This document shows positions 35,659 through 47,300 of a stretch of 64,000 bases of DNA, piece by piece. Source of the DNA: Paraphoma chrysanthemicola (taxonomy: Eukaryota; Ascomycota; Dothideomycetes; Pleosporales; Phaeosphaeriaceae); assembly GCA_020744225.1 (NCBI GenBank), contig JAGMWG010000025.1, forward strand, positions 248,001 to 312,000, given 5' to 3'. How positions within the stretch are numbered: position 1 is the first letter of the stretch; each line of letters starts with the position of its first letter. The notes beneath the pieces are model-generated. The model was given only the letters and a program-made list of their open reading frames with translations, made no database searches and was not told the origin of the DNA. The translations under genes and the position numbers were made by a program.

Positions 35659-36362
35659 GGTTGCAGCATCAGCTCAACTGTGGGTCGCTCAGAGCGCCGT
35701 GTTGGCCTTATGTATTCATTTCATCCGCATGCCGGTTAAATTGCACCGAAGGCCGAGCGCGCGAACAGCCAAGGTTCTCCGCATCTGCCCACACCTCGCG
35801 TAAGCGCTTGCGGGGACTCCACGTTGAGGACATTGCAATGCACCAATGAGACTGACAATGAGGTGGCGCATTAGCGTACTGAGGTTTTGAAGGATGAAAA
35901 GAAAGGACGCGACTGCCAAGCTCGCCACTTCCGAATGAGGTAGCTGTCAACATGACATTGGTCAAAATTATGTCTGCGCGGTAGATAGCGAATACTAAGA
36001 AAGACAATTTGGATTAGTGTACTGCACCTCTGCAGCTCCGGTGAGACAACGTATACATCCTACCCGCAACTTTATCTATAGGCAGCGCATATGGATACAA
36101 ATGTAGCTAAAGTAGAAAAGTCGGCCCTTACACAATAGCCTAGAGGCTCTTAGTATGTTATAAAGTTTGTACTGCAGACGCAAACGCACGCAAAGGCATT
36201 CGGGGATGCCCAGCGGAGATGTTAGGGTGCGGTATTTGATGGGATTGCAATGCACCTGGCACGAATTATGAGTTCTTAAACGCCCAACTTACTCCAAACT
36301 ATAGCAAGACAACAAGACAAGACGCAAAGTCAAAGATAGCCCCCCTAGTCCCAAAATATGTC
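35659..36362. other. Intergenic region upstream of the regulator gene
   Basis: 704 bp with no supported gene. It should include the Zn2Cys6 regulator promoter. There are short AT-rich patches (near 36040-36180) and otherwise nothing I can identify. Confidence 0.5.
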
Positions 36363-37134
36363 TTAAACATGACGCCCCATATTGGCCAATTCGCCATAAC
36401 TCGGCCCCACATCCCCCTTCGCCATCGTGATCCAAACATTCTTCGGATCAATCCGCTCCCTCCCCTTCGGGAACTCCTTTTCGGCTTTGACGCTCGCTGG
36501 TGTCTTCTTCTCTCCGTTCCAGATCCTCAGTTTTCTAACAACATGTTGCCGAGGTAGTACGTCTTGCCATCACCGCCACCCATGCCGCCTGGCTGCTTGA
36601 GGAAGCGTGCCAGGGCCTGGACGCTAGGGCCTGGAGAGTCCATGCCCTGCTGAGTTTTGATGGCGTGGTGACGGTCTGCGATTACGCATAGCTCTTTGGA
36701 CATGGTTGTCTTATTGAAGGTTTTAGTAGAGCCAGAGATCTTGGCCTTGGTTTCGAAGAGCTTATTAAGTTTGCGACAGACAGCAGAAGTCTTGCGATAT
36801 TAATATCTATGTGGCCAGGAACGAGGACAGCTCACGTTCTCATAGATGGGCACTTCGCATGGATATCTTCAAGTGGTATGTCAAGATAGCTTGCAGGTAG
36901 GTCAGATCGTCTCGATTCATCACCAGATGTCTCTTTTGTTGTGCTTTTGGTCGCGCCCTTGGCCTTCGTTGACTTTGGTTTGCTGGCAGGTGACTGGTTT
37001 TCTTTGTCGCCATCTGCATTGGGTTGAGGAGAGTCATGCACTGCCTGTGCGTAAACATTCTCGGTGTTTACATTGTGCTCAGGATATGGAGCCATGTGCT
37101 GCGCATGGTTCGCTGCATGTCGGATTGGTGGCAA
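36363..37134 (-). pseudogene. DUF7726-like protein gene, apparently broken in two places
   Basis: The start ATG 37134 opens a low-complexity region (DKENQSPASKPKSTKAKGATKS) ending in LPASYLDIPLEDIHAKCPSMRT. After a probable intron (donor GTGAGC at about 36832, acceptor GCAAG near 36791) the frame reads VCRKLNKLFETKAKISGSTKTF, then VQALARFLKQPGGMGGGDGKTYYLGNMLLE. This layout resembles fungal DUF7726 proteins. Two things do not work. The GT-AG junction puts the second exon in the wrong frame, because a two-base AC occurs on both sides of the splice. The conserved-looking tail (KLRIWNGEKKTPASVKAEKE..., open to TAA at 36363) is one base out of frame, next to a four-T run at 36531..36534, so the direct frame stops at 36527..36529. 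One explanation is a decaying gene, and another is sequence error. The family call is from memory of its motif pattern. Confidence 0.5.
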
Positions 37135-37465
37135 GTTTGCAGTTCAATTGCACTTTTAGGATTATGAAAGATCAAAGTATCTGTTCTATCCGGGAAACTA
37201 CTGGAGAGGATGAAGAAAGTCGCGCTCCTTGCCCAACGGCGATCAGAAACCTTAAGAAGAAATGACGTGGCCACTGATGTCATTGCTTTGAAGGTCGCGC
37301 TCACGACGCGCGGTCACGTGTTGCGCCTGCCCCTGTCCATATTACAACTGGCTGATTGCGATTGTTCGTAAAGCAGTGTGAATTGTGGACGGTACTCGAA
37401 AATCGATCTGCTGGCCAATGCATCCTTCTGACTGCAGACGTTGCTGGTCCGTCTCCCTCTATAAT
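37135..37465. other. Intergenic region
   Basis: 331 bp between the DUF7726-like gene start and the 3' end of the TGT gene. I see no gene. Confidence 0.5.
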
Positions 37466-38991
37466 CTAAGCCTCGAGCAAATCGACGCCAACACCTTGCA
37501 GGGCTGTGACCGCCCACTCAGGATACTTCTCCTTTTTCCAGGCGTACAACTTCCCGAAAAAGTCTTTCACAAACTGTGGATACCGATCTTCGAGAATCGC
37601 TTCGCGTGCTAATCGCATCAGATTGAGCTGATAGTGGACGTTGTGCATCGTCAGGAGATGAGCCCCAGCTGTCTCCTTGGCTGTGACATGGTAAATGTAA
37701 GCGCGTGTTATGCCAAGTCCACCTTGTGCAGCTGGACGACAGCAGGTACACTGGCAGCCTTCTTCTATAGGGCCAAAATCTTCCGCGTATGCGGCGTTGC
37801 GGATATTCAGAACACCGGCTGACGTGATGGCGTTGCCGAAGCGCTGCAATGGAATGAGTCTACCTTTGTCGTACACTGGTTTGAGCACTTACTGCGGTCC
37901 TTGTCGGCCATACACAATCGAACATGTCTGCACCGAGAGCGACTGAAACGACCAAGTCTTCGGGATAGCCCTGACTGAGTTAGTATACCTACATCTCCAA
38001 CAGATCGACATATCATACCACACCCATAACGTATCTGGGCTTCTTCTCTGGTAGCAAACCAGTACATGTGTCTACGACCCGGCAATAAGCATCCTTCTCC
38101 TCACCACCGGAAAGACCACCTATGGCGATGCCTGGAGTATCTCTTGCTACCATTTGTGCCGTACAATCTCTTCTGAGGTCCAGGTCGAGGCCACCTTGTA
38201 TAATGCAAAAGAGGTTCTGTCTTTCTGGGTATTTGTGGGCTTGTATACAGCGGTCGAGCCAGCGAACAGAGCGCTCCATGGCCTCCTTCATGCGTGCAAG
38301 ATCTGGTGAGGTCGTTGCGATGACATCGTCCAGCTGCATTATGATATCGGATCCGATAGAATTCTGGAGGGATATCGAATGTTCCGGCGTGAGAAGCATG
38401 GGCGATCCATCATGAGGGCTCAAGAAGCGCACGCCTTCCTCGGTGACTTTTGCCAATTTGAGCAGTGACACCATCTGGAAGCTGGCCGAGTCAGCTATTG
38501 CCCGTTCGTCGACGAAATGCGAGGGATCACCCACCCACCACTATCTGTATCCGTCAGCCGCTTCCTTTTTTCTCTTTCTCATAGCGTGGGGCAAGCACCT
38601 GTGAGTATGTTATGCGGCCATGACTGGAGCTTGTGCGCGCCGCCTATTGCATCGAGGGTTGCCTGTCCTGGCTTGAGACCTCTCTATCGTGTCAGCACCG
38701 CCGACTGTATATATATTCCGCTTTTCATACAAATGGTATGTGTTGTTTAGACATAGTCGGCAGCCCTGGTCTTCGAGCTGATCAGGTGTGACGCCCTTCA
38801 GCGATGCCTGGGTCGCAACGGGCATAAACATGGGGAGGGGCACAGGACCGTGGGGCAGATGCAGCGTCGCAGCGCGCGCTTTCGTGACCTATTTCAATCA
38901 GCAATGACACGAGATTTTGCGAATATACACCTACTGAGCATTTCCCTAACAGCTCAAACGAGAGCGCCGAAGGCATCGGAATGGGTGCCAT
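37466..38991 (-). CDS. QTRT1: Queuine tRNA-ribosyltransferase catalytic subunit
   Basis: This enzyme exchanges guanine-34 of GUN-anticodon tRNAs for queuine. Seven exons on the - strand: 38991..38935, 38888..38731, 38681..38599, 38544..38535, 38481..38019, 37970..37893 and 37843..37466. They give 1227 nt (408 aa), the usual TGT length. Introns are 46-54 nt. Exon 4 is only 10 nt and supplies the core of the substrate-pocket motif DSGGFQ (Asp100-Gln105). Skipping it breaks frame and loses the motif. Other family marks are LCLNNTYHLGLKPGQ; FCIIQGGLDLDLR; IAIGGLSGGE; GADMFDCVWPTRTARFG with nucleophile Asp275; and the zinc site CQCTCC (Cys313, 315, 318) with a downstream His in HLLTMHN. No mitochondrial presequence is obvious. 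Fungi salvage queuine rather than make it; the QTRT2 partner is not in this window. Confidence 0.95.
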
Positions 38992-39822
38992 GGAGCTGTA
39001 ATCGTGTTGGATTCCGGTCGACTTGCGGCTCCAAAAAGTTCATGCAGGGATCGGATCGCGAAATAAGATGTGGTCCGTGTGCACGCTAAGTATATGCTTC
39101 CTCGTGAGCTTTAAACCCAACTCGCGCCACCAACGCTGGAGTTTCAAACCACTCTGTTATACATCTTGTGAAGCCTATAGCAGATTACAGATGCAAGGCC
39201 ATCGAATTAATGCCAATATTGTCGCTCAGAGTCGTGGTAATCTTGACATCGACCACAGTCCCACTCTATGGTTAACCTGTGGTTATGGCCTTTTCAACAT
39301 GCATTTTTGTTTAGATTTGATTCAGCAGATGTCTATGACTACTAAATACTGATTCAGCCATTGTAAAGTACATTAGACGTTCTGTCTAAGTCATGCATAT
39401 ATTTGTTTACATTCGAAGCCTTAGTGCATCCGCGCGGCGACCTCCCACTTTGCGAAATGTTGCTCAGTGAAGATGTAGAACAACAATTCGCGCTGAGAAG
39501 GCGACAGAGACCTCATTGCTTGAAAGACGGTCCGTGATTCACCTGGGCTCTGCCTGCGCATCGCAGGTTGCACCACATGCAACATCACTGCTTCCTCCAC
39601 ACCGGTCCTCCACCAGTGCTTCTCATGTTGATAAACCTCAGAGACATGGATTAAACGCAGCCATGGCCATGCCAGTAAGGCTCAGTGTGAAAATGGTTAA
39701 TAATTCATACTCTAGATTCAACAGTAAAACACTACAGAATATACAGCCACTCTCACATTTACTAGCTGAGGTCTTAGCTCAGTCAATATTGTCCAGTAGG
39801 TTGATCTATCCAGATGCACAGA
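38992..39822. other. Intergenic region
   Basis: 831 bp between the TGT start and the 3' end of the amidase. It is AT-richer than the neighbouring genes, with only short open frames. Nothing is identified. Confidence 0.5.
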
Positions 39823-41212
39823 TTACAAGTCCCTCTTCCAGCCTCCCTGACTCTCAAACACCTTGCCCACCTCCCTACAAACTCGGAGAAGATGCTGATC
39901 TCGATACCTACTACTGATGAGACTGAGTCCAATAGGTAGGCCGTTTTCGCCCTTGAAGCCAGGAATGTTCACGACTGGCATGTGCATCGCAGTCCAGGGC
40001 CCGCAAAACGCGGCGTCGCCCGTGTTCCCGTGTCCGACAGGTGCTTCGTCAATCACGCTTGGGGCAATGATAGCGGCATACTTGTCTGCCAGGGCATCCA
40101 GCTTTGGTCGCATAGCAGCGAGCTCGTCGAAGGCTTTGAGCTGTTGCTTGCGCGTGTACTTCTCTGCATTTTCCACGTGATCGACGAGCGACGAGTGGAG
40201 CTTATCTTTCGCGCCATAGTAGTCCGGGAGAAATGCAACGCGACCATCGCCAGAGAGAACTTGCAGGTGGTACTTGTACATGGGACGGAACTCGTCGCCC
40301 AGTACAATTTCTTCAATCTCGGCGCCGTGCTTTCGCAGAAGATCCGCACCCTTCTGGAGTGCAACTGCTGTACCAGCGCCAGCAGCAGGCCACTCAGGCG
40401 TGGGCAGAGTGAGTAGCGCAAATTTGGCGCCTCTGACGTAAAACTCTTCTGCAGGCTCGTCGTCGACCAGCTGAAACGCGTCCAGCAGAAGCTTGAGGTC
40501 GTCAACGTTTCTAGCATAGAGACCCAGTGTATCGAAGATCAGCGAGTACAGCTTCTGTCCTTCGCGCGATATAGAGTTCCAGGTCGGCTTCATTGCATAT
40601 ATGCCATTGAATGAGCCGGGACGTATTGTACTTCCCACCGTCTGCGTACCGAGTCCAATAGGCACTTGGAGGTCCCCTACCGCTGCCCCTGAGCCTGATG
40701 ACGAGCCGCCAGGTGTGCGCGTTGGATCGTGAGGATTTGCAGTCTTGGGGCCTTTGTGTGAAGGACCCACAGAAGTGGCAGCAAATTCAGTCGTGGTCGT
40801 CTTCCCTACCCGACCATCAGTGTTGTGATCTCAATTCGAAATACCGTGACTTACCAAAGATCAGCGCCCCATTTGTTCTGAGCACCGCAATGCTCCCAGC
40901 GTCGACCTTTGGAGCGTCATTTTCGTAAATTGGTGAGTTATACTGCGTGGGCATATCTTTCGTGAGGATCACATCTTTGACTCCAATTGCGACGCCATGC
41001 AGTGGACCTCTCTTCTCGGCAGGAACCTGGTCCAATTCGCGAGCACGCTGGAGCACAAGCTCGGGATCAAGGTATGCCCATGCATGAACAATCTCATCTC
41101 TTGACTTCACACGTGAAAGAAGCGATTGAGCATAGTCCTCAACGGTCAATGAGCCATCCTTGAACTTGGATTGTGCTTGCGAAGCTGTGAGACGGTATGA
41201 GTCTGTCATCAT
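39823..41212 (-). CDS. Amidase-signature family hydrolase
   Basis: This is a Ser-cisSer-Lys amidase. Two exons, 41212..40855 and 40805..39823 (49-nt intron), give 1341 nt (446 aa) from the first of two adjacent ATGs. The catalytic Lys is in GVAIGVKDVILTKDMPT. The Gly/Ser-rich signature is TPGGSSSGSGAAV (cis-Ser). The nucleophile loop GTQTVGSTIRPG is the GTQTxGS variant seen in amidases related to AtzE and allophanate hydrolases, rather than GTDTGGS. The C-terminal region has CGPWTAMHMPVVNIPGF, also typical. No signal peptide is visible, and WKRDL at the end is not an ER signal in a cytosolic protein. Such enzymes hydrolyse small amides. The substrate is unknown. It is divergent from the flavin monooxygenase 1.1 kb away; whether they work together is open. 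Confidence 0.9.
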
Positions 41213-42341
41213 GGTGAAGTGTGCGACTGTTCTTCTCCTTGGGGCGGTCACTTGTATTAGCAAAGGTGGGTGAGCCTTCACGGCGCAATCGCTTCATGAT
41301 GAGTAGTGCGCGACCCCTCAAAAGTGGGCGCGTTGAGTCGGAATCGTGCTGCCGCAATCAAGTCCTCGCCCGCGACACCTCCGAAGCCGCTAGTGACTAA
41401 GCAGTTTATGGCTCAAGGACCGCTGAAATATGCTCGAGCATCGTCCTTTTATCAAAGTATCTGATCATTTACCTTTGGCACATCTCTCCTTATGTCGCAA
41501 AAGTTCAGCGTTTGTTCTGCATCGTGTGTACGACAGAAACCCAGTCGGGTGACTTATGGTATAAGAAATGCTGTTTGGGGAAACTCCGGATCCTTCATCG
41601 TCTCTCCTGCATCCTAAATTGAACATATTCACCTAAAGCAGGTACGATACGGTAGCACGCTTACTTGTGCAAATTTCAGGACGTGGAGCTCCCCGCACAA
41701 TGTCAGCCTGTCGTCTAGGCTCAAGAACCACAAAGCGCTCGGCTGTCCTGCACCTTCACATGTCCGGCTGGACACTGCTGAAGGCCCTCGCGTGTGGGTA
41801 GAGTCCCAGCCAAACTCTACAATGCACCGAAGACCTTTGAACTGACACACGCATAAACATAACATTAATAGAGCTTTGATTGTTTTTAGAAGCATTCCCA
41901 TTGCATCTGTATCCATGTATGTATGGTGTAGCAGATGAAATGGCCCATCGGAGGTGCTAACGTACAGTATCCTCTTCGCCGTCGCAATCTCGACACCGCA
42001 GCACCACGATTTGTGCAGAGAATGACGGTTCTGAGCATCATAGCACATCGATTCATCTCAAAGTAGACATTGCGCTTCCCTTTCCACGGAATCCTCGGTC
42101 ACCGATGTCTGGTTGAGCATGATTGGTGACGTCACGCAACCCTGCCGACATGCTTCGGAGCTCCCTGCCAGCCAGCCAGTACTACCTGCCGAGCGTGGAT
42201 TTGTTTTGTGGCGCGTAATCTTTCACTGAGGCGCAGCTTACTTTTAGTATATAGTCGCTTCATACCACATTTGATCAACTTACAAGCTGAACTTTTATCT
42301 TGAACTCAACACTTCACTTCGAACCAAATCAAAGAATAGCG
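41213..42341. other. 1.1-kb divergent intergenic region
   Basis: It lies between the amidase and monooxygenase starts. No gene is supported. A TATA-like TAGTATATAG lies at 42246-42255, about 90 bp before the monooxygenase ATG. Confidence 0.5.
42246..42255 (+). promoter_or_regulatory. TATA-like element of the monooxygenase gene
   Basis: TAGTATATAG lies about 90 bp upstream of ATG 42342. Distance and sequence suit a fungal TATA box. Confidence 0.35.
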
Positions 42342-43806
42342 ATGGCGGACAAGCCGACACACCTCAAAATCTTGGTAGTCGGATCTGGTATCGCAGGACC
42401 ATGCTTCGCCTTTTGGCTGAACAAACTGTTGCCATCTTCCGACATCACCATCTTGGAACGAGCTCCCGAACCTAGACTGGGAGGTCAGGCAGTTGACATA
42501 AGATCCGCGGCAATTTCCGTAGTAGAGCGAATGGGTCTTCTTGAAGCCGTGAAGGACAAGACTACAACTGAAGTCGGCATTGACTTCATCTACGCGGATG
42601 GGAAGACGAAAGCTACATTCCCAGCTTCTGGGGACGATGAGCAACAGAGCAGTCAGCTGTTGAACGCAACGTGAACGTAACATTACTGACACAGTCCAGT
42701 GACATCCGAGTACGAGATTCTGCGAGGCGACATGGCCCGAATCCTCTACGAAGCCACCAAAGACAAAACCGGGATCAAATACATCTTCAACGAAACCATC
42801 AGAAAAGTCGACGAGCAAGAAAACGGCCAAGTAAACGTCACATTCGCCAACCACATACAACCAACCACCTACTCCCTCGTCGTCGGCGCAGACGGCATGC
42901 GCTCCCGCACACGTCGCCACGTCTTCGGCCACGGCCCCGACAACAACGACTACCTCCACCGCCTCGGCCAATTCGGCGCCTACTTCACCATCCCCAGAAC
43001 CGACGACGACACACACTTCGCGCAGTGGTACAATGCATCCCGCGGCCGCCTCATCCTCAAAAGACCGGATCAGTACGGGAGCACGCGCGTGTACATTGCC
43101 GTGACGGACACGGATCTCTCGCGCTTCGACGACATCGACGAAGCGCTGCACGAGCGCTCTAGACACGAACAACAAGCGTGGATCGAGAAGGAGTTTGCGG
43201 GTGCGGGATGGCTTACGGAGCGTGTGCTGCGGGGTATGAAGGACGCGGATGATTTCTATATGCAAGAGATTGCGCAGGTTAGGATGGAGGAATGGAGCAA
43301 GGGGAGGGTGGTGCTTGTTGGTGATGCGGCGTATTGTCCGAGTCCGATATCTGGAATGGTTAGTTCAAGTCAAACCTCCATCCTCCTATCTTCCCATTTA
43401 ATTCCACAACACCGCAATCTCAGAGAAAACCAAGTCACTAATCGGCGCCAAATGACAGGGCACCAGTTCCGCTCTGATCGGCGCATACATCCTCGCAAAC
43501 ACCCTCTCCTTCTCCCCACACGACATCTCCCTCGCCCTCACACACTATGAATCGAAAACGCGCCCTTTCATCGCAGACGTCCAGAAACTGATCCCGGGGG
43601 CACCGCAGGTTGCGAATCCGCAGACAGACTGGGGTATTGCGTTGTTCAATCATACCATGGGTTTCATTTCGCACCCGTATATGCGCAGGTTTGGGGGGTT
43701 GGTGGGGAAGATTGCGCCGGCTTTTGGGAAGGGTGAGGGGGAGTTGCCGGAGTTTGGAAAGATGGAGGAGGAGGAGGGGGCAGAGGGGAAGAAAGACGGG
43801 GAGTAG
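42342..43806 (+). CDS. FAD-dependent monooxygenase (PHBH-fold, aromatic-ring type)
   Basis: This is a class A flavoprotein monooxygenase. Exons 42342..42651, 42700..43358 and 43459..43806 (introns 48 and 100 nt) give 1317 nt (438 aa). The Rossmann motif ILVVGSGIAGPCFAFWL starts near residue 10, followed by ITILERAPEPRLGGQAVDIR. The second motif SLVVGADGMRSRTRR lies near residue 185, and the third, KGRVVLVGDAAYCPSPISGMGTSSALIGAYILA, is completed only by splicing intron 2. GGQAVDIR is the TetX/UbiH-like subtype. The C-terminal ~20 residues are Glu/Lys-rich. No signal peptide is seen; the first residues form the FAD domain. Substrates in this subgroup range from phenols to secondary metabolites and antibiotics, so no specific reaction is claimed. 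Confidence 0.92.
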
Positions 43807-44347
43807 AGAGGGGTAAGGGTAAGGTGTAAGTGATTTAGCGAGTATTAATTGGAGATGAAAATTCGAGCCGAGATAAGGAAGGCAAGAACAGGGCGTAAGA
43901 TGATGGAGCGCGGCAGGTAGATATGATCATAGCGAGGAACTGTTTCATATCGACTTGAAGATGCGTACTTCGTTGCGTGCTATACCAATCTTACAACCAG
44001 GCGGAGTTGTGGTGTATTTCATCTTGGAGATAGACATTTTATGGACGTTGGATTCGGAAGATATCGCACGCCTTGTAACTGCTTTGTTTAGGTTTGATTT
44101 ATGCGAGACGTCGATCTCGAAAATCCCGAGTTGAGATGCAGATGGTTCGTCAAGGATATGAGTAAGTGAACAATGAAGAACAACATCAACATCAACGGCA
44201 AAACCAACAGTGTAAAGCCATATATCTGAATTGGGAGCATACACACAACTACCAAATACATCCCCATGCCATGCCATGCATGCATCCATCCAATCATTCA
44301 TGCTAATTACACATCCGTCCCCATCATCCACCATACACACAACTAAC
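43807..44347. other. Convergent intergenic spacer
   Basis: 541 bp between two convergent genes, with short low-complexity stretches near 44255-44345 (ATGC-rich, then CATCC/CCACC-like). No gene is supported. Confidence 0.5.
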
Positions 44348-47300
44348 CTACCAACCCACCCAATTCCTGCTCATGACGCGGAACACCTTGACTTCGCCAG
44401 ATCGCAAGTCGCCCATTTTGAAGCTCTCGGGCTTGACTTTTTTGTGCTCGCGGCCCTGTTCCCAGACCCGGACTTTCTTCTTGCTTCCGTCCCATTCGAC
44501 GACGATGCCGACGTGGTCGGGCTTGCCGACGTCGGTAGAGTACTTGGCGTGCATGGGGCCAGTTTTGCCCTGGAACTTGGCGTTGCGGAAGGATACGATG
44601 TCGCCGGGGCGAATCTCATCAAAGGACTGTGTTGAAGCGTTTGCGAGGTTGGCGTAGACGAGTGCGCCGTACGAGCGGGTGGAGACTGGGGGTAGAGCGT
44701 CTCGATAAGGCTTGAGCAGTTCTTCGACAAGCGCGAAAGGTGTTCCGTTGCCGACGACAGTGTTCTGCTTGCTCTCTGCAGCCTTGGCGATCTGTCGGCC
44801 AAACTGTTCGTAAGCGCCCTCAAGCTGGTCAGGTCGCTGGCGTGGCGGGGGTGGGGAGTGCTGCTGCTCGAGCTGAACGTCCGAGACATTGCTGAGGTCG
44901 AAGCGCGCCGAGATGGTGGTCTGCGAGTAGTCTATGTACAATACAGAAACGACTTTCTCAACAGAATTACCTGACTGCGATTCTGCAAGGTCAACCAATA
45001 CATCTTTACGGCTCTGTAGTGAAGGCGGCAACAACTTGGGCTGTGTCCACCAATGCGAAGAATGGCCTAGATCAAGGTCACTGGCAATGAAGTCTTGATT
45101 GATAGATGGTCGCGCCTGATCAATGGACGTTCGGCCTCCTAGTGCACGATTGGCATCGAGGGACTTCCTGCCCATAGAGACGCGAGGTGGTCCATCAGAG
45201 GGTGGTAGTGGCGGAGCAGCACGCTCTTGTGGCGGAAGAGGCGGTGGTGCGCGTTCTTGTGGAGGTGGTGGAGGCGCTGCTCTTTCTTGCGGTGGCGGCG
45301 GTGGAGGTGCGTGCTGGTGAGGTGGTGCCTGAGGCGGTGGAGGCGGCGGTCGATCGTGAGACTTTCGAGGTGGAGGCGCGGAGTACAGATCATCTTCATC
45401 AGACGATTCGGCAGCCTGGTGTTGTGGGACCGGCGGGACGGCAGGAGGCATTGGTGGCGGAGGTCGGCTTTGAGGAAGTGGTGGTTGGCTTTGTGGTGCT
45501 GGAGGTACCCCTCGTGGGGCCGGAGGGGGTACTCCAGGTGGTCCAGTATAACGATAAGGATCGTAATCTTCATCCTCTTCATCATCTTGCACATTGCGTG
45601 GCGGGGGCACTGGAGGAAGCGGTGGAACAGCACGAGGCGCATCCATGGACTGCCGCCCCGGAACTTGAGGCGGTGGGGGCGGAACTGCCCGGGGGAGCGA
45701 CGGAGGCAGTGGTGGGATGCCATGAGGAGTCGTTGGAGAACGCGCCGATGAGGATCCGTCAGCAACAGTGCTATCGTCCAGGCTGGCCTCTCTTGTGTGT
45801 GACTTGAGAGCGTCCTTGTGTGTTGCGCCAGGGGCCATGTCGGTATCGTAGTCGCCCTCATAGTCGGTCTCTCCATCAGTCCGATCGAGCGGCCTCGGTG
45901 GAGCCTCGCCTTGCCGCGATGGTGGTGCTTGCGTGGGAGGAGGAGGTGGAGGCGGACGACTAGACAGTGGCGATGTCGGGCTGCCAAGTGGGAAAGATGA
46001 CATGCGCCTGTCAGACGAGTCGTGACTTTGGTCATCCGAACCGAAGTATGAGCTTCGCTTCGCAGGCGGTGCATTGAAGCCATGAGGACTCCTCGGGGAC
46101 ATAGCCGCGCCAGCATCCGTGAGCTCGTCACCTGACTCAGATCCAGGGCCAGGAGATGTGATTTGGGGAAGCGGTGGGGGGACAGGTCGAGCTGAGGAGA
46201 ATTAGATGGGGCCCAATATGGACTTTCGAGAGACTTACTGGCGGAAGGAACAGGAGGAGCAACGGGTCGTCCTAAGTATTGTCAGCGTCCACAGCCCGTG
46301 CAAACCGGAAATCGAAAACAAGAGACTGCACCAAACATACTGGACACGATCACGGTCATGACATACTCCGAAACACCGTCAGACGCTACATACGTCTTTG
46401 ACACGGTTTCGCAAGATGACGACCGAGAGCAGTCCATGATATGACGAGCAAAGCAATCGAGGGGTTTGCGGGGAATCATAAACTTACGTTCTGTTGGAAT
46501 TGGAGGTGGACGCTCGCCAGTGGGTGTCCGCTGCGTTGGCTGAGGCGTCACCTCCTCCATGTCTGCAACCTCATCGGCAGCATGAGCGTCGGTGATTGGA
46601 TGCGGGTGCTCATCTTCCTTCTCTACAGCGAGCTGCCTGTCTTCTTGTTCAGGGCTTCTCACAGACGGCATGCCCGGCATTGGGAACATGGCGACCCGCT
46701 GTTGCGGGACAGCGTGTTCTTCATGCTCCTCCGGTTTCTTCTCGGCCGTCTTCTTCTTCTTGGGCGGTAGACCGCCCATTGGGATGCCACCAAACATGCC
46801 TGGCATGCCCATGCCTCCGCTCATTTTTGCCATCCGTTCTCGAAGCTCGAGCTTCCGCCTGGTCTCGGCGTCCATTTCGTCCTCTTCCTCCTCTTCTTCC
46901 TCCTCGACGTCCTGCTCGTCACCAACGTCTGGCTCATGCGAAGGAGCAGCAGCAGCTCTCGTTGGTAGAGGCGGGTGCCCGTGTTTCGATCGGTCTTCGT
47001 CGTCCTCGACGCTTGTCGAAGTGCCTTCTGCGTCCTCGGTGTTATCGGCGCCAGACTGGTCCGCATCGTTCTCGCTGACGAGGTCGCGATTGTGGTGCGA
47101 GTCCGGAGATTTGATGTCGTGTGATGTTCGTGGCGGTCGCGCATGGTCAAGGGACTCGCGGGTCTTTGAGCCAGCACTAGTGACCTTTTCTAGACCGGTG
47201 TCTTCGCTGTCTTCGACGTGGCCTTCGTGAGACTCAGTCCGCTTCTTCACTGGCGGTCGCTTTGGCTTCTCTTTGTGCATAGCGGCAGCGCGTTCGGCTT

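Noticed and set aside
36791..36832. GT-AC (U12-like) intron in the DUF7726-like gene
   Set aside because: It would restore frame, but GT-AC introns are very rare and the gene has a second frame break, so decay or sequence error is simpler.
38482..38598. Direct splice or read-through giving DSASFQ in the TGT enzyme
   Set aside because: It breaks the otherwise universal DSGGFQ motif and, when spliced directly, the frame. The micro-exon model fixes both with normal introns.
39823..39840. KRDL-like C-terminus of the amidase as an ER-retention signal
   Set aside because: The protein has no signal peptide or membrane span, so it does not enter the ER.
45200..45720. Repetitive GGTGGAGGC-type sequence as a tandem repeat or CRISPR-like array
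   Set aside because: It is degenerate poly-proline coding within BBC1, with no regular repeat-spacer pattern.
45187..47230. Long open frames on the + strand opposite BBC1
   Set aside because: They are antisense readings of the Pro- and Glu-rich coding sequence (Gly/Val/Trp- or Ser-rich low complexity) with no independent motifs. The - strand carries the SH3 and C-terminal domains.
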